The notes: generated by a model from the sequence alone, not told the origin. Positions 45,887-55,665 are shown, counted from the first letter of the stretch. The stretch is 64,000 nucleotides of DNA from Litorilituus sediminis (GCF_004295665.1 NZ_CP034759.1:2914001-2978000), one strand, 5' to 3'. Program-made: numbers and translations.

Positions 45887-46199
45887 CTTAAAGTTACTAC
45901 TTTGTGCTGCTATTGCCTTACAGGTTTATCCTGCAATGGCTAATGTCGATCCAACCAGCCCCTTTGGCAAAGGCTCGGCAAAACAAGTAGCCAATCTGGA
46001 AGATAAGTTGATTTTAGAGTCAATTATCCATGGTGAAGGAATCCATACAGCAGTCATTAATGGCAAAATATTAAAGCCATTGGACACTATTGGTCAGTAT
46101 CGCTTAGTTGCGGTTAATAACGATAGTGTGGTGTTGCGAAGTGAAACAGAGCGCTTAAAACTGTATGTATTTAAAGCGTCAGTATTAAAAAATAATTAA
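45876..46199 (+). CDS. mshK: MSHA biogenesis protein MshK
   Basis: About 107 aa: a signal peptide (FNLKLLLCAAIALQVYPAMA) and a PilP/GspC-like domain with DPTSPFGKG and GKILKPLDTIGQYRLVAVNNDSVVLRS. It probably connects the PilN/PilO-like proteins to the MshL secretin. There is no ATG: AAGGAGGA (45863-45870) precedes TTG 45873, TTG 45876 and GTG 45879 in frame. TTG 45876 gives the best spacing, but the exact start is uncertain. Confidence 0.8.
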   Translation: MVFNLKLLLCAAIALQVYPAMANVDPTSPFGKGSAKQVANLEDKLILESIIHGEGIHTAVINGKILKPLDTIGQYRLVAVNNDSVVLRSETERLKLYVFKASVLKNN

Positions 46200-46217
46200 A
46201 TATTTGGCTATTAAGCA

Positions 46218-47903
46218 ATGATAAATAAACATTTAGTGATGAAAAAATTTCAGTTGAGTTTGTTATTTTCTGGTTTAGTACTCTCCCTTGTTGGTTGCCA
46301 ATCAGTACCATCACAACCTGATGATATGAAAGATGGTTTAAATCAAGCTATTGTCGATACTAAAAGCCTTAATGCGCCGAAACCATTAACGCAAGTGCCT
46401 AACTCTGTTCAGCAAGAGTTAATGCAGCAAAGTATGTCTGAAGCCAAGCAAGGGCTATTAGCGGAGAAAAGGTTACAAGTTGCCGCAACTGCTGTTGAAG
46501 CAAAAGACTTTTTCACTGCTTTAGTTGAAGGCTCACCTTATAGCATTGCTATTCACCCAGAAGTTGCGGGTCAAATTACCTTAAGCTTAACCGATGTTAC
46601 TTTATTTGAAGCGCTCGATGTGGTGCAAGATATTTACGGTTTTGATATTCGTCAAAACAATAACATTATCCAAGTTTATCCTTCAGGTATTCGCAGCGAA
46701 ACCATCGCTTTAAACTACTTATTTTTAAAACGTTTTGGTACATCAAGTACCAGCATCAACTCAGGCGGCGTATCTGAAAACGATCCTAATTCGGGCGGAA
46801 ATAATAACAATAATAGTCAAGGCGGTAATAACCGTAACAGTAATAACCGCAATAGCAATAACTCCAATAGTCAAAGTACAACGAGCGGTATTAATATTTA
46901 TACCGAAAATGAATCAGACTTTTGGCTTGAGTTAAAAGAAACCTTAACGGCATTTGTTGGTACAGAAGGCGGACGCTCGGTGATTGTTTCTCCGCAAGCA
47001 GGTTTAGTTACTGTGCGTGGTTTGCCTGAAGAAATTAATGCCGTTAAGAAGTTTATCAATGACACAGAAACTCATCTGCATCGCCAAGTCATCATAGAAG
47101 CGAAAATTATGGAAGTGACCTTAAATGATGACTACCAGCAGGGCGTTCACTGGCAGGAAGTGCTTGGCAGCATAGGTGATACTAATTTTACCTTTCAAAC
47201 TAACGGCTCTATTACTGGTAACCCGATTTCATCAGCCATTGGCGGTGCAACTAGCTTAAGCTTTTCAGGCCCCGATTTTAGTGGCGTCATTGAGTTACTG
47301 CAAACTCAAGGCAATGTACAAGTACTGTCTAGCCCACGTATTACCGCAACAAATAACCAAAAAGCAGTGATTAAAGTCGGTGAAGATGAATACTTTGTTA
47401 CTGAAGTTTCAAGTACTACCACGACAGGCACGGCAACCACGACAACACCAGAAGTGACTTTAACACCATTTTTCTCTGGTATTGCTTTAGATGTAACGCC
47501 GCAGATAGATGAAAGTGGTGATGTGGTTTTACATGTTCACCCGTCTGTAACACTTACTGATGAACAAAATAAGAGTATTCAACTGGGTAGCCAAGAGCTG
47601 ATTCTACCACTTGCGCAAAGTAGTGTTCGTGAGTCAGATACTATTATTCGTGCTAAGTCAGGTGAAATCGTTGTTATTGGTGGCTTAATTGAAACTTACA
47701 CTATAGATCAAGAATCAAAAACGCCGCTGTTAGGCGATATTCCTTTTGTTGGCGAGTTATTTAAAAGTAAAAGTGAAACCTCGCAAAAGCGTGAACTGGT
47801 CATATTACTCAAGCCTGTTGTTGTTGGTGTTGATACATGGCAAAACCAATTGCAAGAAGCAAGACAGCTACTTGATAAGTGGTTTCCTGAAGAAAGTGAG
47901 TAG
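46218..47903 (+). CDS. mshL: MSHA pilus secretin MshL
   Basis: A 561-aa outer-membrane secretin lipoprotein. MKKFQLSLLFSGLVLSLVGC gives a lipobox ending in cysteine 27. Two N-type domains follow, then the secretin core with VIIEAKIMEVTLNDDYQQGVHW, VQVLSSPRITATNNQKAVIKVGEDEYF and VVIGGLIETYTIDQESKTPLLGDIPFVGELFKSK. Between them lies a low-complexity Asn/Ser/Gly linker of about 40 residues (about 188-225). It forms the outer-membrane pore for the pilus. The ATG at 46218 and that at 46239 are both possible starts; the second begins right at the signal peptide. Confidence 0.93.
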   Translation: MINKHLVMKKFQLSLLFSGLVLSLVGCQSVPSQPDDMKDGLNQAIVDTKSLNAPKPLTQVPNSVQQELMQQSMSEAKQGLLAEKRLQVAATAVEAKDFFTALVEGSPYSIAIHPEVAGQITLSLTDVTLFEALDVVQDIYGFDIRQNNNIIQVYPSGIRSETIALNYLFLKRFGTSSTSINSGGVSENDPNSGGNNNNNSQGGNNRNSNNRNSNNSNSQSTTSGINIYTENESDFWLELKETLTAFVGTEGGRSVIVSPQAGLVTVRGLPEEINAVKKFINDTETHLHRQVIIEAKIMEVTLNDDYQQGVHWQEVLGSIGDTNFTFQTNGSITGNPISSAIGGATSLSFSGPDFSGVIELLQTQGNVQVLSSPRITATNNQKAVIKVGEDEYFVTEVSSTTTTGTATTTTPEVTLTPFFSGIALDVTPQIDESGDVVLHVHPSVTLTDEQNKSIQLGSQELILPLAQSSVRESDTIIRAKSGEIVVIGGLIETYTIDQESKTPLLGDIPFVGELFKSKSETSQKRELVILLKPVVVGVDTWQNQLQEARQLLDKWFPEESE

Positions 47904-47945
47904 TTACTAATTTAAATGTAGAGAAGTTATCAACAAAGATCGCTT

Positions 47946-48845
47946 ATGTACCTATACCATTTTGGTTTAAGAGAGTTACCTTTTACGTTAACACCTAATA
48001 CAGACTTTTTTCTTGGTTTGGAGCCTCATCATGAGGCTCTTGCTGTGTTAATGACAGCGTTAAAAACGGGTGAAGGTTTTATCAAGGTGGTTGGTGAAGT
48101 CGGCACGGGTAAAACCTTGCTCTGTCGAAAACTACTCAATGAAATACCTGAGCATTTTGTTACTGCCTATATCCCTAATCCTTATTTAAATCCTGACGAG
48201 TTACGACGAGCTGTTGCCGTTGAATTAGGCGTTAAACAAGCACAGCGTATGTCTGCACAGCTGTTAACGCAACGTATTCAAAATCGCTTACTTGAGCTTC
48301 ACGCACAAGGTCACTCTGTTGTGCTGATTTTAGATGAAGCACAAGCGCTACCAGCAGAAAGTTTAGAGGCGCTGCGCTTATTTACCAACTTAGAAACTGA
48401 AAAGCGTAAGCTATTGCAGGTGGTATTATTTGCTCAACCTGAGTTAGATGAGCGCTTAAATGAAAAGCAATTTCGCCAGTTAAGACAGCGTATCACTTTT
48501 TCATATAAATTACGGGCGATGAATGTTAAAGAGGTGCAGCATTATATTCAGCACCGAATGCAAGTTGCTGGCTATAAAGGGGCGAGTTTATTTTCGCAAT
48601 CTTTGTGTAAGAAAATCACACAAGTATCTCAGGGCATTCCACGGCTAGTTAATATTCTCTGTCATAAAATGTTGATGCTTAGTTATGGTCAAGGTCAATA
48701 TCAGATGACGCGTAAACATTTATCTGCGGCTATTGCTGATACAGAGGGAATTGCCCGTAAACCAAGCTTAAAACAGCTAATGCTAGCCGGTATTGCTTTC
48801 GTTATTTTGGCTATTGTCACTACATATTTCATAGGAATTCTTTAA
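47946..48845 (+). CDS. mshM: MSHA biogenesis ATPase MshM (ExeA-like)
   Basis: A 299-aa AAA ATPase: MYLYHFGLRELPFTLTPNTDFF start, Walker A GEVGTGKT (about 50-57), Walker B VVLILDEAQAL, sensor RQRITFSYKLRAM, and a C-terminal transmembrane helix (about 277-297). ExeA/MshM-type proteins help insert or assemble the secretin, probably by contacting peptidoglycan-bound partners. Its stop overlaps the mshN start (TAATG). Confidence 0.92.
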   Translation: MYLYHFGLRELPFTLTPNTDFFLGLEPHHEALAVLMTALKTGEGFIKVVGEVGTGKTLLCRKLLNEIPEHFVTAYIPNPYLNPDELRRAVAVELGVKQAQRMSAQLLTQRIQNRLLELHAQGHSVVLILDEAQALPAESLEALRLFTNLETEKRKLLQVVLFAQPELDERLNEKQFRQLRQRITFSYKLRAMNVKEVQHYIQHRMQVAGYKGASLFSQSLCKKITQVSQGIPRLVNILCHKMLMLSYGQGQYQMTRKHLSAAIADTEGIARKPSLKQLMLAGIAFVILAIVTTYFIGIL

Positions 48846-50017
48846 TGAGCGTTATTAATCAAATGCTTAAGGATCTAGAGCAGCGCTCTCCTGAACAGGG
48901 TGGGGGCAATGCTGCGCCTATTGCCGTGCCTGAAAAAACATCGACAGTAAAAGTGGTTGCTTATACGGTTTTGGTTCTGTTAGTAGTCAATGCCGTTGGT
49001 ATTTATATTTGGCAATTGCTCAATGAAAACTCAGCGTTGAAACAACAAAATCAAGCTAGGCCAGCAGCTATCTCAACAAGTGTCAATTCACAGCAAAGCA
49101 CGCCAATTAAGGTGATTGAAAATAAAGAGCAAGCTACAGCTAAATTACCAAGTAAAGAAGAAGTTATTGAGAATAGCAGTACTGATAAAGAAGCGTTTGC
49201 AGAGCAAATGGCGGCGAAAAATATGCCAAGGCGTGAGCTAAGTAAAGCACAATTTCCTCCAGTTCAAGCAAGCGAGCAGTCAGCGGTAAAACCTCCAGTG
49301 AGTGAAAATAAGGTGGCAGTTAAGCAAGTACAGCAAGCCACTAATTCTGTGGTGAACCACGCACAAGTTACCCCAGCTAGCAAAGAGCAAGAGTTGCAAG
49401 TCACAGCTAAACCTGTGGCAAAAATGTCAGTATCTAGGCGGCAATTAACGGCTGAAGAGCTTGTTACGCAAAAAATGGCGCAGGCAGAGGAACTCTTAGC
49501 GGCTAAAGATATTGCCAAAGCTGAGCAAAGGCTGGAAGACATCTTAATTATTTCACCTAACCATATTCAGGCGAGAAAAAAGCTCGCTGCCTTATGGTTT
49601 GGTCGTAAAGCTTATCAAAAAGCCAGTAATTTATTATCACAAGGTATTGCCTTGTATCCACAAGATAAAAGTTTGCGCGTGATGAAAGCGCAAGTTCACT
49701 TAAAACAGCAACAAGCAACTTTAGCATACCAAACCTTATTACCTTTAGCTGAGCTAGAAGATGTTGAATATCAGGTGATGTTGGCCAATGTAGCCCAGCA
49801 AAGTTCACAATGGCAAAGTGCCATTGATGCTTATAAGTTATTGGAAAAAATGCAGCCAGGTAGTGGTCGTTGGCCATTAGGCTTGGCTATAGTTTATGAT
49901 AAAACCAGTCAATTTCCTTTAGCAATTCAGGCCTATAAAGCAGCATTGCTAAAATCAGGGTTAACCGCCTCATCGGCTGAATTTGCAGAGCAAAGAATTA
50001 AGGCGCTAGGAGAATAA
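48845..50017 (+). CDS. mshN: MSHA biogenesis protein MshN (TPR)
   Basis: 390 aa. The N terminus MSVINQMLKDLEQRSPEQ and a transmembrane helix (about 38-58) are followed by a Gln/Lys/Ala-rich linker (about 65-195) and tetratricopeptide repeats (about 205-385). This matches MshN, an inner-membrane protein with periplasmic TPRs used in pilus assembly. It overlaps mshM by one base and mshE follows after two bases. Confidence 0.9.
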   Translation: MSVINQMLKDLEQRSPEQGGGNAAPIAVPEKTSTVKVVAYTVLVLLVVNAVGIYIWQLLNENSALKQQNQARPAAISTSVNSQQSTPIKVIENKEQATAKLPSKEEVIENSSTDKEAFAEQMAAKNMPRRELSKAQFPPVQASEQSAVKPPVSENKVAVKQVQQATNSVVNHAQVTPASKEQELQVTAKPVAKMSVSRRQLTAEELVTQKMAQAEELLAAKDIAKAEQRLEDILIISPNHIQARKKLAALWFGRKAYQKASNLLSQGIALYPQDKSLRVMKAQVHLKQQQATLAYQTLLPLAELEDVEYQVMLANVAQQSSQWQSAIDAYKLLEKMQPGSGRWPLGLAIVYDKTSQFPLAIQAYKAALLKSGLTASSAEFAEQRIKALGE

Positions 50018-50019
50018 AT

Positions 50020-51732
50020 ATGGCAGCACCAAAATTAAAAATGCGTCTAGGTGATTTGCTGGTACATGAGCATATCATCACTAATGAACAGTTAATGCAG
50101 GCGCTTAATAGCCAAAAGTCAACGGGGCGCAAGCTAGGTGATACCCTGATTGAGCTGGGTTATCTTTCTGAACGTCAACTGCTACAGTTTTTGGCTCAGC
50201 AGCTGGATGTTCCGTTTTTAGATATTAGCCAAAGACAAATTCCATCGAGTGTTGCCGCCTTATTACCTGAAGTACATGCAAGACGTTTACGGGCATTGAT
50301 TATTGAAGATAAGGGTGACTCAGTCGTTATTGGTATGAGTGATCCGGCTGATTTAAGTGGCTTAGATCAACTAGAAGTCATGTTATCTCCTAAGCGCTTA
50401 GAACTCGCGGTTGTTATGGAATCGCAATTGTTTGAAGCTTTTGATGGTTTATATCGTAGAACGGCAGATATTGAATCTTTTGCTAGCCAATTAGAAGAAG
50501 AGTACCAAGAAACCTCAGAGTTTGATTTATCAACCTCATTTGTTGATGAAACGGGTGATGCTACCGTTGGTAAGCTATTACAGTCAGTTTTTGAAGATGC
50601 CGTGCAAATGCGCGCTTCAGATATTCATATTGAGCCAGATGAGTCGCAATTACGTATTCGCCAACGTATCGATGGTGTATTACAAGAAAATATTTTAAAA
50701 GAGAATAAAATTGCCTCAGCCATGGTGTTACGTTTAAAGCTGATGGCAGGCTTAGATATTTCTGAAAAACGTATTCCGCAAGACGGTCGCTTTAATATTC
50801 AAATTAGCGGACACAGTATTGATGTTCGTATTTCGACTATGCCAGTACAATATGGTGAGTCAGTGGTTATGCGTTTGTTGGATCAATCTGCAGGCTTATT
50901 ATCTTTTGATCAAACGGGTATGCCGGAAGACTTAATTGCTCGGGTGCGTCATCAAATAACGCGTCCGCATGGCATGGTGCTGGTAACAGGGCCAACGGGT
51001 AGCGGTAAAACCACTACTTTATATGCCGCGTTGAGTGAGCTTAATGAAGCCAGCAAGAAGATTATCACGGTGGAAGACCCGGTAGAATATCGCTTACCGC
51101 GCATTAACCAAGTGCAGGTTAATCCGAAAATTAATCTAACCTTTTCCAGTGTCTTAAGAACCGCGCTTCGTCAAGATCCCGATATTATGATGGTGGGTGA
51201 GATGCGTGACCAAGAAACGGTGGAAATTGGCTTAAGAGGTGCCTTAACAGGTCACTTGGTATTATCAACACTGCATACTAATGATGCCATTACCAGCGCC
51301 TTAAGGCTGATTGATATGGGCGCTGCTGGGTTTCTTGTCGGTAGTTCACTACGGGCTATTATCGCCCAGCGCTTAGTTAGAAGAGTGTGTGATAACTGTG
51401 CGCAGCCGCATCAGCCAGACTCTCAAGAAATTTTGTGGTTAACAAATCTAGCCGGTGACAAAGCACAGCAAGCACAATTTGTTAAAGGTACTGGTTGTCA
51501 GTCATGTCAATATACGGGTTATAAAGGCCGAATTGGTGTATTTGAACTACTGGAAATGAATGAAGGTATGATGGCGGCATTAAAGCGTGACGACAGTGAA
51601 GCGTTCACCGAGTTATCAAAAGCTAACCCAAGCTTTAAACCTTTAGCTTTAGCAGCATTTGATTATGCGGAGCAAGGTATCACCACAGTTGAAGAAGTAC
51701 TACGATTAGTTGAGACAGTTGATGTTAGTTAA
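50020..51732 (+). CDS. mshE: MSHA pilus extension ATPase MshE
   Basis: A 570-aa GspE/PilB-type ATPase. Walker A GPTGSGKT is at 324-331; the Asp box ITVEDPVEYRL, Walker B DPDIMMVGEMRD and the His box TLHTND follow, then two zinc CxxC pairs (CDNC, CQSC). The N-terminal domain has two MshEN motifs, RLGDLLVHEHIITNEQLMQAL and KLGDTLIELGYLSERQLLQFL, the c-di-GMP-binding pattern defined in Vibrio cholerae MshE. The first motif has His where Gly is usual. Pilus extension is therefore probably driven by c-di-GMP. Confidence 0.95.
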   Translation: MAAPKLKMRLGDLLVHEHIITNEQLMQALNSQKSTGRKLGDTLIELGYLSERQLLQFLAQQLDVPFLDISQRQIPSSVAALLPEVHARRLRALIIEDKGDSVVIGMSDPADLSGLDQLEVMLSPKRLELAVVMESQLFEAFDGLYRRTADIESFASQLEEEYQETSEFDLSTSFVDETGDATVGKLLQSVFEDAVQMRASDIHIEPDESQLRIRQRIDGVLQENILKENKIASAMVLRLKLMAGLDISEKRIPQDGRFNIQISGHSIDVRISTMPVQYGESVVMRLLDQSAGLLSFDQTGMPEDLIARVRHQITRPHGMVLVTGPTGSGKTTTLYAALSELNEASKKIITVEDPVEYRLPRINQVQVNPKINLTFSSVLRTALRQDPDIMMVGEMRDQETVEIGLRGALTGHLVLSTLHTNDAITSALRLIDMGAAGFLVGSSLRAIIAQRLVRRVCDNCAQPHQPDSQEILWLTNLAGDKAQQAQFVKGTGCQSCQYTGYKGRIGVFELLEMNEGMMAALKRDDSEAFTELSKANPSFKPLALAAFDYAEQGITTVEEVLRLVETVDVS

Positions 51733-51772
51733 CTTATTTACTTATCGTTATTGTCAGGAGTGCGTCTAACTT

Positions 51773-53005
51773 ATGCCTTCTTTTAAGTACACAGGTCGCA
51801 ACGTTAGTGGCAGCCAAGTTAATGGCAAGGTCGAAGCCGTTAGTGCTACTGCCGCTGCTGAGCAGCTATTTAGACAAAACATTACCCCTATTTCTATAGC
51901 TCAGGCCAAGGAAAGCGGTGGCAGCGCAGCTAATCTTGATGTCAGTGAATTACTGGGCTTATCACGGGTAACGCTAGATGAAATGATTATATTTTGTCGA
52001 CAAATGTACGCACTAATGCGCTCTGGTGTACCTATTCTTAGAGCGATAAATGGCATGTCAGAGTCGAGTAATTCTGCGCCATTAAAAAAAGCACTTGCCG
52101 ATATAGGTAAGCAGCTTGAAGGTGGTTATGCACTGTCTTCAGCCCTGAACCAACACCCTAAAATATTTAACTCTTTGTTTGTTTCTTTGATTCATGTTGG
52201 TGAAAATACCGGTCAGTTAGATGAGTCATTTAATAAACTGACGGTTTATTTAGAGCGTGAGCAGGCCACGCGAAAGCGTATAAAAACCGCGTTAAGGTAT
52301 CCATCTATGGTGGTTATTGCCTTATCAGCAGCTTTGGTGATTTTAAATATTTTTGTTATTCCAACCTTTGCCAATATGTTCTCAAAACTTGGCGCGGAAC
52401 TGCCTTTAGCGACACGTTTTTTAATTGCCAGTTCCAACTTCTTTATTAACTTCTGGCCCTATATGCTAATGGCGGTAGTGTTAGTGTTTATTGCGGTTAA
52501 GCAATCTCTAAAAACTAAGCAAGGGCGTTATCAATGGGATAAACGCAAAGTTAAAATTCCTATTATAGGCAATATTATTGAGCGCTCGATATTGGCGCGT
52601 TTTTCTCATAGTTTTGGTATTGTCTTGACCGCAGGTGTGCCCATGACATCTGGCTTAAATCTAGTGGCTGATGCTGTTGATAACAGCTATATGAAAGATA
52701 AAATCGTTGCTATGCGTATGGCGATAGAAAGTGGCGAAAGCTTACTGCGCTCAGCTATTGCCAGCACCTTGTTTACGCCTTTGGTATTGCAAATGATTGC
52801 CGTTGGTGAAGAAACAGGCCGTGTTGATGATTTATTAAAAGAAGTCGGCGATTATTACGAGCGTGAAGTGGATTACGATTTAAGTACGCTAACAGCAAGG
52901 ATAGAGCCATTATTATTGATTGTTGTTGCCATTATGGTGCTTATTTTAGCGCTAGGTATTTTTACCCCTATGTGGGATATGGCCTCAGCAATGCAAGGAA
53001 AGTAG
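51773..53005 (+). CDS. mshG: MSHA inner-membrane platform protein MshG (PilC/GspF-like)
   Basis: A 410-aa T2SF-family protein with two repeated cytoplasmic domains (one begins IIFCRQMYALMRSGVPILRAI, the second ILARFSHSFGIVLTAGVPM) and three transmembrane segments (about 173-193, 222-241, 375-398). VGENTGQLDESF and VGEETGRVDDLL are the paired family motifs. It transmits MshE motion to the pilins. Confidence 0.95.
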   Translation: MPSFKYTGRNVSGSQVNGKVEAVSATAAAEQLFRQNITPISIAQAKESGGSAANLDVSELLGLSRVTLDEMIIFCRQMYALMRSGVPILRAINGMSESSNSAPLKKALADIGKQLEGGYALSSALNQHPKIFNSLFVSLIHVGENTGQLDESFNKLTVYLEREQATRKRIKTALRYPSMVVIALSAALVILNIFVIPTFANMFSKLGAELPLATRFLIASSNFFINFWPYMLMAVVLVFIAVKQSLKTKQGRYQWDKRKVKIPIIGNIIERSILARFSHSFGIVLTAGVPMTSGLNLVADAVDNSYMKDKIVAMRMAIESGESLLRSAIASTLFTPLVLQMIAVGEETGRVDDLLKEVGDYYEREVDYDLSTLTARIEPLLLIVVAIMVLILALGIFTPMWDMASAMQGK

Positions 53006-53026
53006 TGACAGTGCTTTAAAGATGTT

Positions 53027-53527
53027 ATGACAGATAATGTTGAAAAACGGGAAAAGTCATTGGCAGAGTTTATCGTCATCGTTATATTGATGGCGTCACT
53101 TATGGCGATTTTTATCTACTACTTTTTTAAGCAAGAGCAGCAGGTTGCTAGCGCAGGATTTAATAATATAGCGCAAAATTTTAATGCTACTGTGCTGGCG
53201 GTACATGCGCAATGGTTGATGGCAGGCAAGCCAAAGCTTGTTTACTTAGCGCAGTTAAATCAAAAGGATAAGCAAAGAATCACAGTGAATAAATTAGGCT
53301 GGCTAGATGCTGAGCCAAGTCATGGTGGTAGTTCTGCTTGTCATAATATTTGGCAACAAACTATGCAGACCCCCTTGTCGTTAATGAAAATGTCTATTGC
53401 TGTGGTAGAAATACAAAAAGGCAGTGCAGATGAATTTCATCATTGTCGCTACTTACTATCTTCAGGGCAATACTTTGATTATTTTACTGGCACAGGCAAG
53501 GTGAGTAAGATATATCAAAATGAATAG
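53027..53527 (+). CDS. mshF: MSHA biogenesis protein MshF
   Basis: 166 aa with one transmembrane helix (about 16-36) and a periplasmic domain that resembles a pilin fold without a prepilin-peptidase site. It has paired cysteines (ACHNIW and HHCRYLL). Position after mshG and before the pilin genes matches MshF. Its biochemical role is not established. It starts 21 bp after mshG. Confidence 0.8.
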   Translation: MTDNVEKREKSLAEFIVIVILMASLMAIFIYYFFKQEQQVASAGFNNIAQNFNATVLAVHAQWLMAGKPKLVYLAQLNQKDKQRITVNKLGWLDAEPSHGGSSACHNIWQQTMQTPLSLMKMSIAVVEIQKGSADEFHHCRYLLSSGQYFDYFTGTGKVSKIYQNE

Positions 53528-53742
53528 CGGTGTCACGAGTTGGCGCAAACAGTGAAATAACAGCTAATATTAAAAAGTAAGCAGGTGAATATGACTGTAT
53601 CTGCACAATTGTGTTAATGCTTGCTAATAATTTGATTTAAATTGTTATTTATGGTCATTATGGTAATTTAATCAGTGACGAAAAACTTTAATCCTTGTTA
53701 CAATGTTTTAAAGAAAGATTTAGCAAGCTTAGTGAGGTTCTA

Positions 53743-54420
53743 ATGAGAATGAATGTTCAAAATAGCGTAAGCGTGAAAGGTAAACAACAAGGCTTTACCT
53801 TAATAGAGCTAGTGATTGTTGTAGTAATATTAGGCTTTTTAGCGGTTACTGCTATACCTAAGTTTCTTGATTTAACCGATCAAGCCAAAGAAGCCAATAT
53901 TGAAGGTGTAGCGGGGGGCTTTGCTACTGGTGTTTCATTAGTTAGAGCGCAATGGGAAGCAGAAGGTCGCCCATCGGCAAATGATGTTAATCGTGTTGAT
54001 TATGATGGCTCATTTTTTGCTCTAACAACTCCGACAGCTGCAAACCCTAAGAGTGTTAGAGAGGGATATCCGGTAGGTTTTGACGACGCAAATGTAGCGA
54101 GTGCTAACATGAACAATGCACGTTGTATTGATGTATGGAATGGCGTTTTTGCTCAACCTGCGAGTATTTCATCAGTTATAGGTGACTTGAATGACCCTGA
54201 TCAAAATATCAATTACCTAGCAGATACCACTACTGTTTCGCTGACCGACGCAACAGGCACAGCTCAAACCTTTACTGGTTGTGTTTTTTATTTGAAAGAG
54301 ACTCTAAATAAAGACGCTAGCGGCAATTATCTTACGCCATCAGGCGATATCGGTATTGGTAATAACTTCACGTATAATGCTGCAAATAGTCAAGTCATTA
54401 TAAATATTAACAATTCTTAA
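53743..54420 (+). CDS. mshB: MSHA pilin-like protein MshB
   Basis: A 225-aa prepilin. A basic leader ending KQQG is cleaved before FTLIELVIVVVILGFLAVTAIPKFLDL, with the conserved Glu5. The globular part contains two cysteines (NARCIDVW and FTGCVFYL) that could form a disulfide. It lies just upstream of the major pilin gene, as in other MSHA loci. ATG at 53743 with GAGG six nt upstream is chosen. A 215-bp gap before it may hold a promoter. Confidence 0.88.
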   Translation: MRMNVQNSVSVKGKQQGFTLIELVIVVVILGFLAVTAIPKFLDLTDQAKEANIEGVAGGFATGVSLVRAQWEAEGRPSANDVNRVDYDGSFFALTTPTAANPKSVREGYPVGFDDANVASANMNNARCIDVWNGVFAQPASISSVIGDLNDPDQNINYLADTTTVSLTDATGTAQTFTGCVFYLKETLNKDASGNYLTPSGDIGIGNNFTYNAANSQVIININNS

Positions 54421-54480
54421 TAGCCAAGTTGGTTTATTAATGAGTCAAATTGAATTTTAAGCGTATTGATAGGAAGTAAA

Positions 54481-55038
54481 ATGAAGTATTCAGTAAAAAA
54501 TAAAGCACAACAAGGTTTTACCTTAATTGAATTAGTTGTTGTTATTGTAATTTTAGGTATTTTAGCGGTAACTGCGGCGCCTAAGTTTATTAATCTACAA
54601 GATGATGCTAGAACAGCTACTCTTCAAGGTGTAAAAGCGGCTATAGAAAGCTCGACAGCTTTAGTGTACTCAAAGTCATTAATTGCTGGTAATGAATCAG
54701 ACGGAACCGGAACTAAAGCAGTTCCAATTGATGCAACGAATAATGCAATTGCTACAGTTTTTGGTTACCCAATTGCCGAACCATTTGATACAACTACTCC
54801 GGCACCTATCACAGCGGGTTCAATAGCTAACGCTCTTGATATTGATATTGCTGCTAATGCTGCAAACCCAACCACTGAATTTGTTTATGTAGAGTTTGCG
54901 GCGGATAATGCTGTTGGTATTTATTTAGCGACTACTGTTCCAGGGACACCAGCTTTAAATGATGATTGTAGTGTAACTTATACTACTTCTACTGGTGTTG
55001 GTGTTAAGCCAGTAATTGCAGTAAATGAGTGTAGTTAA
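54481..55038 (+). CDS. mshA: MSHA major pilin MshA
   Basis: A 185-aa type IV prepilin: leader [12 protein letters not shown], then [38 protein letters not shown]. The C-terminal disulfide loop runs from C in DDCSVTY to C in VNECS. Codon use for abundant residues and a good ribosome site (AGGAAG) fit high expression. A strong terminator lies directly after it, so mshA can be expressed at a higher level than the minor pilins that follow. Confidence 0.92.
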   Translation: MKYSVKNKAQQGFTLIELVVVIVILGILAVTAAPKFINLQDDARTATLQGVKAAIESSTALVYSKSLIAGNESDGTGTKAVPIDATNNAIATVFGYPIAEPFDTTTPAPITAGSIANALDIDIAANAANPTTEFVYVEFAADNAVGIYLATTVPGTPALNDDCSVTYTTSTGVGVKPVIAVNECS

Positions 55039-55057
55039 TAAAATTACTTGAATGAAT

Positions 55058-55086
55058 AAAAAGGAGAGCTTATGCTCTCCTTTTTT
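55058..55086 (+). terminator. intrinsic terminator after mshA
   Basis: AGGAGAGC (55062-55069) and GCTCTCCT (55074-55081), extended by A/T pairs, form a stem with loop TTAT and are followed by six T. It sits inside the MSHA gene series, between the major pilin and the minor pilins. Confidence 0.88.
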
Positions 55087-55143
55087 GCTTTAAGTGCTTT
55101 ATTTTGCTAAAAATAACATTAATTATCTTCTGTTTGTAAGCAT

Positions 55144-55665
55144 ATGAATCTCCAACGCGGTTTTACTTTAATTGAATTAGTGACTGTCATTATTTTGATA
55201 GGGATTCTTGCTGTGAACGTTTTACCTAAATTTGGCGGCACGGCGAGCTACGAGGCACACACTCACAGAGCACAACTTATTTCGGCACTTCGCCTGACGC
55301 AACAGCGAGCTATGCAGCAAACTGATTTAACTGCAGTCGATAAAGGCACTGTAAATGAAAGGCCTTATTGCCACCATATTGTTTTTGATGACCGAAAATA
55401 TGGTGTACCTGACAGGCTAAATTGTAATGAGCGTACATTTAATAGTGGTTGGGATAAAGACAAAGATATTACCGGCCATGAAGTAGATTCTCGCTATGAG
55501 ATTAGCTTTGCTGTACAAGGGGCAGCTAAGCCTGCGCTAGTATCCTTTGATTGGATGGGGCGTCCGCTAGGTGACTGCGATGGAGGTTGCACCATTGAAG
55601 TAACAAGTGCAGTAGAAACATTAGAAATTATCATTGAAGCTGAGGGCTATATTCATGCGAATTAA
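55144..55665 (+). CDS. mshC: MSHA minor pilin MshC
   Basis: A 173-aa prepilin with a very short leader (MNLQRG) and FTLIELVTVIILIGILAVNVLPKFGG. Cysteines flank the region YCHHIVFDDRKYGVPDRLNC, and a second pair is in DCDGGC. Minor pilins of this kind prime or cap the pilus. The end overlaps mshD. Confidence 0.88.
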   Translation: MNLQRGFTLIELVTVIILIGILAVNVLPKFGGTASYEAHTHRAQLISALRLTQQRAMQQTDLTAVDKGTVNERPYCHHIVFDDRKYGVPDRLNCNERTFNSGWDKDKDITGHEVDSRYEISFAVQGAAKPALVSFDWMGRPLGDCDGGCTIEVTSAVETLEIIIEAEGYIHAN

